Below are positions 29,215 through 38,337 of a DNA stretch of 64,000 nt, piece by piece (the first letter of the stretch is position 1; each line of letters begins with the position of its first letter). Made by a program: the position numbers and the translations under genes. The notes under the pieces are model-generated. The model was given only the letters and a program-made list of their open reading frames with translations, was not told the origin of the DNA and did no database searches. Source of the DNA: Salidesulfovibrio onnuriiensis (lineage in GTDB: Bacteria; Desulfobacterota; Desulfovibrionia; Desulfovibrionales; Desulfovibrionaceae); the NCBI RefSeq assembly GCF_008001235.1, contig NZ_CP040751.1, positions 1,595,001 through 1,659,000 on the forward strand. The letters run 5' to 3'.

Positions 29215-29289
29215 TCAATCTCCGGGCGTGTTACAGTGGCGGGAAGGATGTTTTGAAAGAGGGCCGTTTCGGGCCGTGGGGGTTCATAT

Positions 29290-31731
29290 ATGGCTAAATT
29301 CAGGCCGCAGACATTGCAGTCCCGGTTTCTGCTGGGGCTGGGGGCCATCGTGTTGCTGGGCGGGGTGTTCTTCTCGGCCAGCATGTATTTTCATCTCAAG
29401 TCCCTGCTGCATACCCAGGTTGTCGATAAGGCCGAGCTCATGCTTTCCCAGGTGGACTCGGTCCAGCAGTACGTGCGCAAGGTTCTGCGGCCCAAGATGT
29501 TCCGGACCATTCCCAAGGACCAGTTCATCATCGAGGCCATGAGCTCCTCCTACATCTCCCGCAAGATCATGGACCGGGTGGGGCAGTATGAGGGCCAGGG
29601 CGAGGGCGTGGCCCAGTTCCTGTATCGCCGCGTTTCGGAAAACGCCCGCAACCCCAAGTTCGAGATCAATGCCATGGAACGGGAGATCATGGACCGCTTC
29701 CGGGCCGATCCGCTGATGGCCGAGTGGGAGGGGTACCAGAAGATCGACGGCAAGGAATATTTTCTCACGGCCCGGCCCGTGATCTTTTACGACAAGTGCA
29801 TGCATTGCCACGGCAGTCCGGCGGACGCGCCCCAGGTGCTCATCGAGCGCTATGGCGATTCCAGGGGATTCGGCCGCACCATGGACAGCATCGGCGGCAT
29901 CGACCTGGTGGGGCTCCCCGTGGATTCGGCGGTTTCCCAGATCCAGGAGGCCACCGTGGGCTATATCGGGGTCTATGCGGGCGGCATGTTCATCTTCTTC
30001 GCCATTGTCCAGGTCTTCTACAACCGGCTGGTGACCCACAACCTGCACCGCCTGACCCGGGTCTTTCGCGACCGCTTCCAGGACCAGGAGGACATGAAGG
30101 TGCTGGAGAGGGTGGAGGAGATGGACGAGATCGAGGAGATCGTCCAGGGGATGGAGGAACTGGGCGACCACCTGGTCAGCGCGCGCACCCAGCTCAGGGA
30201 TTATGCGGCCAACCTGGAAATGATGGTGGATCAGCGCACCCGGGAACTGAGCAAGGAGGTCTCCGAGCGCCAGGCCGACGTGGCCCTGTTCGTGCTCCTG
30301 CTGGACCAGCTCAACCAGAGCCGTTCCCGCCAGGAGATGTGGCAGAGTTCCCTGCCCATCATCGCACGGCGGTTCGGGGCCTCGGGCGCGGGATTCACCT
30401 GCATGCTGGCCACCCAGAATTTCTATTCCTGGCCCGAGCCGGGCGTCCGTCCCGGACTGCCGGAAACGTGGCAGGACATCCTCACCGGGGGCGAGGCCCT
30501 GTTCGAGCCCGGGCGGGCCGTCATTCCGGTGGGAGCCAATGATTCGGCCTTCGAGGGCCTGCTGACCATATTCTGGGAGGACCGGCTGGAACTCAAGGAC
30601 CAGGACCGCGACGTGCTGGTGGCCCTGGGCCAGCAGCTGGGCATTGCCATGGAAAACCTGGGAGCCCTGGACAATCTCATTCGCCAGAAAGGGCTGCTCC
30701 AGTCCGTTGTCGAAGGGATTTCCGACCCCCTGCTTTACATGGACGGCCGCTGCTCGGTGGTGCTGGCCAACCATGCGGCCCGCGCCCTGGGAAGGGCCCT
30801 GACCACGGAGGCCGCCTCGGACGAAGGCGGGGCCGAGGCCCTCATGCCCTCCCTGTTCGGGGACGGGGAGAACGGCGCGGACTGCCCCCTGCGCGGGGCC
30901 ATGGAGCGGGGTGTTCCCGAATCCAGGGAGGTCCGCACCCGGGACAACCGCCATTTCTCGGTCAGCCTCTATCCCGTCGGGGGCGAGGAAAAACGGCTGG
31001 TGGTCTATATCCGCGAGGTGACCAACGAGAAAAGCATGCTGGCCCGCATGCGCCAGAGCGAAAAGCTGGCCACCGTGGGGCAGCTTGCCGCTGGCCTGGC
31101 CCATGAGATGAACAATCCCCTGGGCGTGATCAAGTGCTACGGTGAGCTGCTGCGCAATGCCGTGGATACGGACAACGCCCGTGAGGACGTGGAAGTGATC
31201 ATGCGCCACGCCACCCAGGCCCAGAACGTGCTGCAGGATCTGCTCAATTTTGCCAGGCCCGGTAAGGGAGACGCCGAGGAGATCGACCTGGCCCAGACCG
31301 TGCGCAAGAGCGCCCGCGTGTTCCTGGTCCAGGCGGAAAAGCGGGGCGTGCGGGTGGATGTGGACATTGAGCCGGAATTCCCCGGCCTGACCGTCAACGG
31401 CCAGGCCATGGAGCAGATTCTGGCCAACCTGTTCAACAACGCCCTGGACGCGGTGCGGGAGGGGGCCGGAAAGATCACCCTCAAGGTCTTCAGCGACCCG
31501 GTGGCCGCCGAGGCCGTGCTCATGGTGGCGGACAACGGCGGCGGCATCCCGGCCGACGTCATGGACCGCATCTTCGACCCCTTCTTCAGCACCAAGGAGG
31601 TGGGCAAGGGCACGGGCCTGGGGCTTGCCGTGGTCTACGGCCTGGTCAGGGACCTGGGCGGCCGCATCGACGTCGTCAGCGACCAGGGCGCGCAGTTTTT
31701 CCTCCATTTTCCCTTCAAACGAGGCGAGTAG
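29290..31731 (+). CDS. Membrane histidine kinase with CXXCH-bearing Tll0287-like sensor
   Basis: An 813-residue sensor kinase. A transmembrane helix (about 15-35) is followed by a periplasmic DUF3365/Tll0287-like domain containing CMHCH (residues 170-174), the c-type heme attachment motif, and a second helix (about 220-245). After these come a linker, a GAF-like segment (about 330-460), a PAS-like domain (about 475-585), HisKA with His605 in LAHEMNNP, and HATPase with N box NNALDAV and G boxes DNGGG and GTGLGL. It should sense a redox signal or ligand and phosphorylate the NtrC-type regulator whose gene starts 3 bases downstream. It is divergent from the YeiH-type operon. Confidence 0.9.
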   Translation: MAKFRPQTLQSRFLLGLGAIVLLGGVFFSASMYFHLKSLLHTQVVDKAELMLSQVDSVQQYVRKVLRPKMFRTIPKDQFIIEAMSSSYISRKIMDRVGQYEGQGEGVAQFLYRRVSENARNPKFEINAMEREIMDRFRADPLMAEWEGYQKIDGKEYFLTARPVIFYDKCMHCHGSPADAPQVLIERYGDSRGFGRTMDSIGGIDLVGLPVDSAVSQIQEATVGYIGVYAGGMFIFFAIVQVFYNRLVTHNLHRLTRVFRDRFQDQEDMKVLERVEEMDEIEEIVQGMEELGDHLVSARTQLRDYAANLEMMVDQRTRELSKEVSERQADVALFVLLLDQLNQSRSRQEMWQSSLPIIARRFGASGAGFTCMLATQNFYSWPEPGVRPGLPETWQDILTGGEALFEPGRAVIPVGANDSAFEGLLTIFWEDRLELKDQDRDVLVALGQQLGIAMENLGALDNLIRQKGLLQSVVEGISDPLLYMDGRCSVVLANHAARALGRALTTEAASDEGGAEALMPSLFGDGENGADCPLRGAMERGVPESREVRTRDNRHFSVSLYPVGGEEKRLVVYIREVTNEKSMLARMRQSEKLATVGQLAAGLAHEMNNPLGVIKCYGELLRNAVDTDNAREDVEVIMRHATQAQNVLQDLLNFARPGKGDAEEIDLAQTVRKSARVFLVQAEKRGVRVDVDIEPEFPGLTVNGQAMEQILANLFNNALDAVREGAGKITLKVFSDPVAAEAVLMVADNGGGIPADVMDRIFDPFFSTKEVGKGTGLGLAVVYGLVRDLGGRIDVVSDQGAQFFLHFPFKRGE

Positions 31732-31734
31732 GCG

Positions 31735-33129
31735 ATGATCGAAGCACAAGGCATACTGGTGGTGGACGACGAAAGGGATTTCGCCCGGGGCATTTCCCGG
31801 CTCCTGCAGGGACGGTTCCCGGACCAGCGCATCGTCACGGTGCATTCCGGGGCGGAGGCCCTGGAGGCCATGGCCGAGGTGCCGTTCCTGGTGCTGCTCA
31901 GCGATCTTTCCATGCCCGGCATGGATGGGCAGGAGCTGGTGGAAAGGACACGGGATATCTGGGCCCAGACCACGGCGGTGCTGCTCACGGCCTACGGCAG
32001 CATCGAAGCCGCGGTCCAGGCCGTGCGCGGCGGGGCCTATGACTTCCTGACCAAGCCCGTTGAGCCGGAAACCCTGTTCAAAGTGGTGGGCAAAGCCATG
32101 GAGCGCAGCAGGCTTCTGGGCGAAAACGTGCGGCTGCGCAACCTGGTGGGCAGACAGGCCGAGTGCGACGCCATCATCGGCGACAGCCTGCCCGTGCGCA
32201 GGCTCAAGGAGGCCCTGGCCGCCATTGCCGAATCCGACTACACCGTGCTCATCCGGGGCGAGTCGGGCACGGGCAAGGAACTGGTGGCCCGCACCATCCA
32301 CAGGCTCAGCCGGCGCGGAACCGGCGAGCTGCTCACGGTCAACTGCCCGGCCATTCCGGACCAGTTGCTGGAAAGCGAGCTGTTCGGACATGTGAAGGGG
32401 GCCTTCACCGGCGCGGACCGCGACCGCAAGGGGTTGTTCGAGGCGGCCCGGGGCGGCTCCCTGCTGATGGACGAGATCGGGGATATTTCCGCGTCCATCC
32501 AGACCAAGCTGCTGCGAAGCCTTCAGGAGCAGGAGATCCGTCCCGTGGGGTCCAGCCGGAACATCCGGGTGGACGTGCGCATCCTGGCCAGCACCAACCA
32601 GGACCTGGAGGCGCGCATCCGGGACAGGAGCTTTCGCGAGGACCTCTATTACCGGCTCAATGTGCTCACCGTGCAGGTGCCCGCCCTGCGCGACAGGACC
32701 GGGGACATTCCCCTGCTGGCGCACCACTTCCTGAACCAGTCCTGCACCGAGATGGAGTCCGCGCCCAGGGAGTTTGCGCCCGAGGCCCTGGCCTACCTGT
32801 CGGCCCGTCCCTGGCCGGGCAATATCCGGGAGCTGCAGAATTTCGTGCGCAGGCTGGCCGTGTTCGCGCCCGGGGACGTGGTGGACATGCCCCTGGTGCG
32901 GCTGGTGGAAAGCCAGGCCGGGGCCGGGGGCGGCAGTGCGGAGACCATGTCGTCCTACAAGGACGCCAAGTCCGTGGTGGTGGACAGCTTCACCCGCAAT
33001 TACGTGGAAAATCTGCTCCTGAACACGGGAGGAAATGTCTCCGAGGCCGCGCGCATCAGCGGGCTTTCCCGGGTGGCCCTGCAAAAGATCCTCAGGCGGC
33101 TGGACATCGACGTGGGCCGCTTCCGCTAG
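31735..33129 (+). CDS. NtrC-family sigma-54 response regulator
   Basis: A 464-residue regulator with a receiver (acidic VVDDE, phospho-acceptor in LLSDLSMPGMDG, Lys in LTKPVE), an AAA+ domain with GESGTGKE (about residue 175) and ELFGHVKGAFTGAD for sigma-54 contact, Walker B LLMDEIGD, and a Fis-type HTH (NVSEAARISGLSRVALQKIL). It is coupled to the kinase gene with a 3-base gap. Divergent -24/-12 promoters upstream of the pair indicate that it activates the YeiH-type transporter operon and its own operon. Confidence 0.93.
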   Translation: MIEAQGILVVDDERDFARGISRLLQGRFPDQRIVTVHSGAEALEAMAEVPFLVLLSDLSMPGMDGQELVERTRDIWAQTTAVLLTAYGSIEAAVQAVRGGAYDFLTKPVEPETLFKVVGKAMERSRLLGENVRLRNLVGRQAECDAIIGDSLPVRRLKEALAAIAESDYTVLIRGESGTGKELVARTIHRLSRRGTGELLTVNCPAIPDQLLESELFGHVKGAFTGADRDRKGLFEAARGGSLLMDEIGDISASIQTKLLRSLQEQEIRPVGSSRNIRVDVRILASTNQDLEARIRDRSFREDLYYRLNVLTVQVPALRDRTGDIPLLAHHFLNQSCTEMESAPREFAPEALAYLSARPWPGNIRELQNFVRRLAVFAPGDVVDMPLVRLVESQAGAGGGSAETMSSYKDAKSVVVDSFTRNYVENLLLNTGGNVSEAARISGLSRVALQKILRRLDIDVGRFR

Positions 33130-33135
33130 CCCGCG

Positions 33136-33879
33136 TCAGTCGCTTGGTTTTTCCCACTTTTGGATGATGCGCCGGTACGCGCCGTCCGCCTTCATTTCCC
33201 GGAGGACGCGGGCCAGCTCCGGCGCCAGGGCGGCGTGGCGCCGGTGCAGGTAGGGATAGGTCGGGATTCTCTCCAGCACCCCCGCCTCCACCAGGCGGGA
33301 GTAATCGCAGCCCTGGGACCCGGAGCAGAGCTTGCGAAGAAGGGAACGGGGAGAAATGATATAGTCGAGGCGGCCCGCGGTAAGCATCCGGCAGCCCTGC
33401 AGAGCCGAATTGGTGATGTAGACACGGGCATGCCCGAATTCCCGGGCGTGCTGCTCGATGGCCAGTATGCCCCTGGGATAGCCCACGAGGTCGTCCTTGC
33501 CGAGCAGGGAGAGATCTTCCCAGCCGTCGAACCGGAGCGGGCCGTCGATGGTGTAGACGATCAGGGTCATGGAGCCCACGGGTTCATCCACGCGAATCAG
33601 GTCCGGGAACTGTTTTTCCAGGGCGGGGTCGTCAATGCGGGCGGTTTCGCCGTCCGCCTCTCCCGATTCCGCGTCCTTGAGGGAACGCTTGGTGGGGCGG
33701 GGCAACAGCTTGAAGCCATAGCCGAGCCTGCCGAAGGCCTCGGAATACAGGTCCTCGAAAAAGCGCGCGGCCGCGCTTTCCAGCTGGGTCGGCGTGGTGA
33801 AGGTGATGACCGGCTTTTCGGCCCGGGCCAGGCCCGAGAAAAGAAGCACGGCCAGGAGCGCGCCAATAAATTTGTTCAT
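33136..33879 (-). CDS. Periplasmic solute-binding protein, SBP family 3-like
   Basis: A 247-residue exported protein. I start it at MNKFIGALLAVLLFSGLARA (33879), a clean signal peptide, rather than at 33939. The mature part follows the type-3 binding fold (ITFTTPTQLESAA..., DLVGYPRGILAIEQ, LDYIISPRS). It has no transporter partner nearby and ends 7 bases from the convergent NtrC gene. Like the proteins at 46-771 and 36741-37502, it is an orphan of a type common in Desulfovibrio-like genomes. The ligand is unknown. Confidence 0.75.
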   Translation of the reverse strand: MNKFIGALLAVLLFSGLARAEKPVITFTTPTQLESAAARFFEDLYSEAFGRLGYGFKLLPRPTKRSLKDAESGEADGETARIDDPALEKQFPDLIRVDEPVGSMTLIVYTIDGPLRFDGWEDLSLLGKDDLVGYPRGILAIEQHAREFGHARVYITNSALQGCRMLTAGRLDYIISPRSLLRKLCSGSQGCDYSRLVEAGVLERIPTYPYLHRRHAALAPELARVLREMKADGAYRRIIQKWEKPSD

Positions 33880-34033
33880 GTCTTCTTGTATAGTGCGGAG
33901 CAGGAACGCCGCAAGAACGGCGGCGTAAAAAATAATCACTTCGATCCGGGATGATTTTTCCCTGCCGCACGTTGAACAAAATCGTTATTGTCTGGTAGGT
34001 AGTTCTCTATAGGCTTGCAGGAGGATGTTTTCG

Positions 34034-35173
34034 ATGGCCGAATTGCTGACGGATTTTCTCCCTCCCGGGCGGGAGGACAAGGAAGCGTTGCTGCCGCTGG
34101 TAGCGCGTTTCAGCGAGTCGCTGGCGGCCAAGCTTTTTGACGGGCTACCGCTCAGCGCGATCATCCTCAACCAGGACCGGCAGATCGTGTTCGGCAATAC
34201 CCGCTTTCGGCAGTTGAGCGGGGCGCGGCGCATGATGGACCTCGTGGGCCAGCGCCCGGGCGAGGCCCTCGGCTGCGTGAACGCCCATCTACAGGACGGC
34301 GGGTGCGGCACCACGCGGTTCTGCCGCCAATGCGGGGCGGCCATCGCCATTCTCGAAAGTTTCCAGGGCACCGGGGGCGTGGAGGAATGTCTTCTGGAAC
34401 GCCGCCTCGGGGAGCAGGTCGAATCCCTGGTCCTGCAGGTGTTCACCTGGCCGTTCTCCTTCGAGGGGCACGACCTGATCCTGTTCACGGCCTTGGACGT
34501 CAGCCACGAGAAGCGGGCCCGCGAGATGGAGCGCCTTGTTTTTCACAAGCTCCTCGGCAATGCTTCGGGTATGATCATGCTCGCCAACCTCATCGAGGAG
34601 GAACTGGGCGAGGACATGGCCGAATATTCGGGCCACATGCGTTCCGCCGCCAAGGAACTGGTGGGCATGATCCGCCATCAGCAGGTCTGGAGCGCCGCCG
34701 AGCAGGGACGGCTGCGGGTGCTCGCCGAGCTCCTGGATCCGGAATTGCTCATGCGGCAGGCGCTGCTCGCGGCCACCAACCGGGAATCCGACCGGGAACT
34801 GGGCTGCGTGATCGACTGCGACTGTGAAAATGAACTGCGCACTGACCCGGCCCTGCTCGAACTGGTGCTCGTGGCCCTGCTGGAGAACGCCTTCGAGGCC
34901 ATGCCTTCCTCCAGCCTGGTCGTGTTCGGCTGTCGGGAACGGGACGGCGTGTTCGTTTTTTCCGTGTGCAACGAGGGCATGCCTTCGGAGGACATCCGCA
35001 ACCAGTTCTTCAAGCGCGCCTTCACCACCAAGGGCGAGGGGCGCGGCTTCGGGCTCTACCGGGCCAAGATGCTCACGGAGTATTACCTGGGCGGGGCGCT
35101 GCGTGTTTCCTGCGACCAGAACAGGACCACCTTCCTGGTGGAGATCCCCGGGGAGTTCCGAAACGGGGAGTAG
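34034..35173 (+). CDS. Cytosolic PAS histidine kinase
   Basis: A 379-residue soluble sensor kinase. It has a short N-terminal region, a PAS-like fold (LPLSAIILNQDRQIVFGNTR, then RQLSGARRMMDLVGQRPGE) with several Cys (CVNAHLQDGGCGTTRFCRQC) that could bind a metal or cluster, a dimerisation segment with His in LVFHKLLGNAS, and a HATPase with N box LLENAFEAM and G box TTKGEGRGFGLYRAK. The ATG at 34034 is preferred over 34025, because AGGAGG lies 9 bases before it and directly abuts the earlier ATG. It has no response regulator beside it. Confidence 0.8.
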   Translation: MAELLTDFLPPGREDKEALLPLVARFSESLAAKLFDGLPLSAIILNQDRQIVFGNTRFRQLSGARRMMDLVGQRPGEALGCVNAHLQDGGCGTTRFCRQCGAAIAILESFQGTGGVEECLLERRLGEQVESLVLQVFTWPFSFEGHDLILFTALDVSHEKRAREMERLVFHKLLGNASGMIMLANLIEEELGEDMAEYSGHMRSAAKELVGMIRHQQVWSAAEQGRLRVLAELLDPELLMRQALLAATNRESDRELGCVIDCDCENELRTDPALLELVLVALLENAFEAMPSSSLVVFGCRERDGVFVFSVCNEGMPSEDIRNQFFKRAFTTKGEGRGFGLYRAKMLTEYYLGGALRVSCDQNRTTFLVEIPGEFRNGE

Positions 35174-35296
35174 CTCTGCCATCCTTTTGTTTCCTTTCTC
35201 TCCCGGTTTTTCGAAAACCGCATTGACATGCTGCGTAAACACGGTATCGTTTGTCCTGATTGTATCCTTTTCACGATGGAGACAAGGAGAAACGGC

Positions 35297-35779
35297 ATGA
35301 AGTCTTTACGCTGGTTTGCGCTGCCGATGGCCGTGGCCGCCCTCGCGGTGTCGGTCGCGGTCGTCTTCGCTGCGGAGGGGGCCGTTGCGGGCGCGGATGA
35401 CCCCATGGTCCAGGGCATCAATCTCCTGGCGCGCTTTTTCGTTTTGTCCGTGGTCATCGAAGTCGCCTTTTCCACCCTGTTCAACTGGAAGGTCTACCTG
35501 CTCCATCTGCACGACAAGGGATACAAGACGCCCATTCTGGTCATCTCCCTGTTCGTGTTCTGCTGGAGCACGGACCTGGATATCGTGGGCGATCTGGTCA
35601 AGACGCTTTTCCCCGGAACCGCCGGGCTGAATACCTTCATCGGCATGTTCCTGACCGCCCTACTGCTGGCGGGAGGCAGCGGTGCCATGAATACCCTGTT
35701 CGACAAACTCAAGATCCGCAACAGCAAAGCCGTGGATGAGAGGGCCAGGGCATTGCGTTCCGCAGTGGACAACGCCTGA
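35297..35779 (+). CDS. Hypothetical multi-helix membrane protein
   Basis: A 160-residue protein with a signal-peptide-like or first transmembrane N terminus (MKSLRWFALPMAVAALAVSVAVVFAAE) and about three further hydrophobic helices, then a basic C-terminal tail. I do not recognise the family. The ATG at 35297 has AAGGAG 7 bases upstream; the open frame extends back to 35228 without a ribosome site. It ends in a terminator shared with the convergent SIMPL gene. Confidence 0.7.
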   Translation: MKSLRWFALPMAVAALAVSVAVVFAAEGAVAGADDPMVQGINLLARFFVLSVVIEVAFSTLFNWKVYLLHLHDKGYKTPILVISLFVFCWSTDLDIVGDLVKTLFPGTAGLNTFIGMFLTALLLAGGSGAMNTLFDKLKIRNSKAVDERARALRSAVDNA

Positions 35780-35796
35780 GGCCTTGTCCACGAAAA

Positions 35797-35829
35797 GGCC
35801 CCCGGAGCGTTTGCTTCGGGGGCCGCTTT
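35797..35829. terminator. Terminator between convergent genes
   Basis: A 12-bp GC-rich stem (35797-35808 with 35813-35824, one G-U pair) has a T run on the right and an A run on the left. It can end both the membrane-protein gene and the SIMPL gene. Confidence 0.8.
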
Positions 35830-35847
35830 TTGTCTGGCTTTCGCCGT

Positions 35848-36555
35848 CTAATTTTCCAGGAAGTAATCGATGGTGTTGACCACTCGCACGATCTTCACTT
35901 CGGGCGTGTACTGGTCGCGGTCCCGGATGGAGAACACGCCCTGGCGGGCGCTGCGGATGGAACCCACGCTGCTGTCCGAGTCCTCGGCAAACTGCTTGGC
36001 CGCACGGCGGGCGTCCTTGGTTGCCTCGGCGATCATTTCGGGCTTCACTTCATTGAGCCGGGTGAACATGAACCGGGGCTGGAATTCGTAGTTGCGGATG
36101 AGCATGATGCCCTTGGAGACAAGCTCTCCGGACAACGGCATGGTTTCCTTGATTTTCTTGATGTCCTCGGAACGCACGGTGATGACGCCCTGGGCGCTGT
36201 AGCGCGCCTCCGGCTGCCGGTTGCCCATGGGCATGTTTTCCGTGATCTGGGGCGCGGCCGGGGTGATTTCGGCGTCGCCGAGCCCGTGTTCCCGGATGAA
36301 CTGGAGGATGGTCTTGTCGGCCGCCTGCAGCTTGGAGTGCAGCTCCTGCAGGTTGTTGGCCTGGGTGCTGTAGCTGATGGGCCAGATGGCCAGGTCCGCC
36401 GGGTATTCCCGTTCGGCAAAGCCTTTCACGGAAACGTAGCGATCCATGGCCTTGAAGTCCTTGACCGCCTGGCCGAGGGCCCAGGCGCCGCCCGCGATTC
36501 CCAGAGCCAGCAGCAGGCCCGCCACGATCACGCCGATGCTGTTTTTCTGTTCCAT
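35848..36555 (-). CDS. SIMPL-domain protein with N-terminal membrane anchor
   Basis: A 235-residue protein with one N-terminal transmembrane helix (NSIGVIVAGLLLALGIAGG) and a periplasmic SIMPL domain (DUF541): YVSVKGFAEREYPADLAIWPI at the start and the VVNTIDYFLEN-type end. SIMPL proteins such as YggE are linked to envelope and oxidative stress; the biochemical activity is unclear. MEQKNS at 36555 is the start, with AAGGA upstream. It is monocistronic. Confidence 0.88.
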   Translation of the reverse strand: MEQKNSIGVIVAGLLLALGIAGGAWALGQAVKDFKAMDRYVSVKGFAEREYPADLAIWPISYSTQANNLQELHSKLQAADKTILQFIREHGLGDAEITPAAPQITENMPMGNRQPEARYSAQGVITVRSEDIKKIKETMPLSGELVSKGIMLIRNYEFQPRFMFTRLNEVKPEMIAEATKDARRAAKQFAEDSDSSVGSIRSARQGVFSIRDRDQYTPEVKIVRVVNTIDYFLEN

Positions 36556-36740
36556 ATCTGAAGTGTCCTTGTTGTTTGTGTGAAGCAGGATGTTCCCTTG
36601 TGCCACAGAATCGGGGGGAGTGCATAGCCCCAACATTTGTGGTAACGGGGAATAAGAATTGTTTGCGGAAAAATAATGGCGTTCTTCTGATTATCTGGTG
36701 AAAAAATGCAATGAATTTTGCTTGTTGTCTGGAGGATCGC

Positions 36741-37502
36741 ATGCGGGTGATTGTCGTTGCGGTTGTATGCCTGATGTGGGCTTTCCCCGTCTTTGGCGGC
36801 GGCCTGCTCGTGGTCACCGAGGAAATGGTGCCCTACAATTTCAGGCAGGACGGCCAGGTGGTCGGCCTGAGCACCGAACTGGTGCGCAGGACCCTGGAGA
36901 AGTCGGGCCTGGAGGGGCGCTTCCAGGTCATGCCCTGGGCCCGCGCCTATTACATTGCCCGCAACGACCCCAACGTGCTCATTTATACCATCGTCAGGAC
37001 CGAGGAGCGGGAGAAGCTTTTCAAGTGGATCGGTCCGGTGGCCCCGGCCGTCGACGAGAAGATGTACTGCCTTCGATCGCGGCCCGATGTGGTCGTCAGG
37101 ACATTGGACGATGCCCGCAACTACAAGGTGGCCGTGGTCAGGGACGGGGTGGGGCACAGGTTTCTCGAGGAACAGGGGTTTTCGCTGGGGATCAACCTGG
37201 ACCTTTCCCCCAACGAGGACCAGATGTTTGCCAAGCTGTTCTGGGGGCGGGTGGATATCGTCATCAGTGATGACCTGAACAACGCCTGGAAGCTTCCGGC
37301 CATCGACAGGAACGCTCGCGAACTCCAGCCGCTGATCACTTTGCGAAACCACAAGTTGTACATGGCCTGTGGCCCGGCCACCCCGGACGAGACCGTCGAC
37401 CGCTTGCGCAAGGGGCTTGCCGCTGTTTCCGCCGAGGAAAAGCGCCGCATTCTTCAAAAGTATCGCCATCCAGCCTGGGCGTGCGATCCGCTGCCCTATT
37501 GA
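36741..37502 (+). CDS. Periplasmic solute-binding protein, SBP family 3-like
   Basis: A 253-residue protein with a signal peptide (MRVIVVAVVCLMWAFPVFG) and the type-3 binding fold (VVTEEMVPYNFRQDGQVVG, then ELVRRTLEKSG and MPWARAYYIA). GGAGG lies 5 bases before ATG 36741; the frame opening at 36711 would spoil the signal peptide. No permease is adjacent. This subtype (PYNF...GLSTEL) is common in orphan binding proteins of environmental bacteria. Confidence 0.8.
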   Translation: MRVIVVAVVCLMWAFPVFGGGLLVVTEEMVPYNFRQDGQVVGLSTELVRRTLEKSGLEGRFQVMPWARAYYIARNDPNVLIYTIVRTEEREKLFKWIGPVAPAVDEKMYCLRSRPDVVVRTLDDARNYKVAVVRDGVGHRFLEEQGFSLGINLDLSPNEDQMFAKLFWGRVDIVISDDLNNAWKLPAIDRNARELQPLITLRNHKLYMACGPATPDETVDRLRKGLAAVSAEEKRRILQKYRHPAWACDPLPY

Positions 37503-37611
37503 TGTGTCCGGTCCGCTTCTTTTGTCCTTCCATTATTTGATTCCTGTTTTCCTTTATAGGGAAATGTGTTTTTATGGCTGAGTGAGGGCAGTGCTGTTTC
37601 CGGGAGGTCGC

Positions 37612-38247
37612 ATGAGCATGGAGGAATCCGTCTTTCTGACGTTTGACGAGGCGCGGGAGGCCGTGTGCATCGACTTCGAGCAGTACGGTCCCCAGCCCGA
37701 CCAGCTGCGGCGGGTCATGGAGATACTGGGCGCGGGGCATTCCCTGCCCGAGGACGAGCCCATGGGCGGGGTGGCGCGGACCCTGTTCGCCCTGCATCGC
37801 CCCGGCCCGGACAAGCTGCTGGATATCTGCACCGAGGTCTTCTGGACCCGGGCGCTGCCCGGTTCGGGGCCCGGCGGAGAGCCCGGTCTGTTCGTGGCCA
37901 CGGACATGGAGCGTTTCGAATGTACGCGCTGCGGCATGTGCTGCCGCGCCCTGGATTTTCACCGGGAATGCACCGCCGGGGACGTGCGCGTCTGGCGGGA
38001 GGCCGGGCGCGACGATATCCTGGAGTGGGTCAGGCCGGAGGCGGACGGCACCTACCGCATCTGGGTGCGGCCGGGCTCGGAGCTGGTAGCCGAGGTTTGT
38101 CCATGGCTGACGCAAGAGCCCGGCAATGTCTGGGCCTGTTCCATTCACGATCTCAAGCCCGGCGTGTGCAAGGAATATCCCGGCTCGCGCAAGCACGCCT
38201 ACAAGACCGGCTGTCCCACGGCCCGGCCCCGGTGTCGGGTGGGCTGA
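37612..38247 (+). CDS. YkgJ-family cysteine-cluster protein
   Basis: A 211-residue cytosolic protein. The C-terminal half has the YkgJ/UPF0153 pattern: CTRCGMCC, a Cys in HREC, and distal Cys in CPWL, WACSIHD, GVCKEYPGSR and GCPT. The family is thought to hold a Zn or Fe-S centre, and its reaction is unknown. The N-terminal 90 residues are a separate segment without an obvious match. ATG 37612 has GGGAGG close upstream. A strong terminator follows. Confidence 0.85.
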   Translation: MSMEESVFLTFDEAREAVCIDFEQYGPQPDQLRRVMEILGAGHSLPEDEPMGGVARTLFALHRPGPDKLLDICTEVFWTRALPGSGPGGEPGLFVATDMERFECTRCGMCCRALDFHRECTAGDVRVWREAGRDDILEWVRPEADGTYRIWVRPGSELVAEVCPWLTQEPGNVWACSIHDLKPGVCKEYPGSRKHAYKTGCPTARPRCRVG

Positions 38248-38278
38248 ATTCGCACGCCGGACCGTTGTTGCATTGGAG

Positions 38279-38312
38279 CGGACGCCCGTTTACTATGCGG
38301 GCGTCCGTTTTT
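38279..38312 (+). terminator. Terminator after YkgJ-family gene
   Basis: A perfect 10-bp stem (38279-38288 with 38298-38307), a 9-base loop and a run of T. Confidence 0.85.
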
Positions 38313-38337
38313 CACGATCTTCAACCGGGACGGTGAC

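Noticed and set aside
29284..33084. A 1266-codon open frame on the minus strand
   Set aside because: It lies opposite the kinase and NtrC genes, has the His/Gly-rich composition typical of an antisense shadow in GC-rich DNA, and shows no domain.
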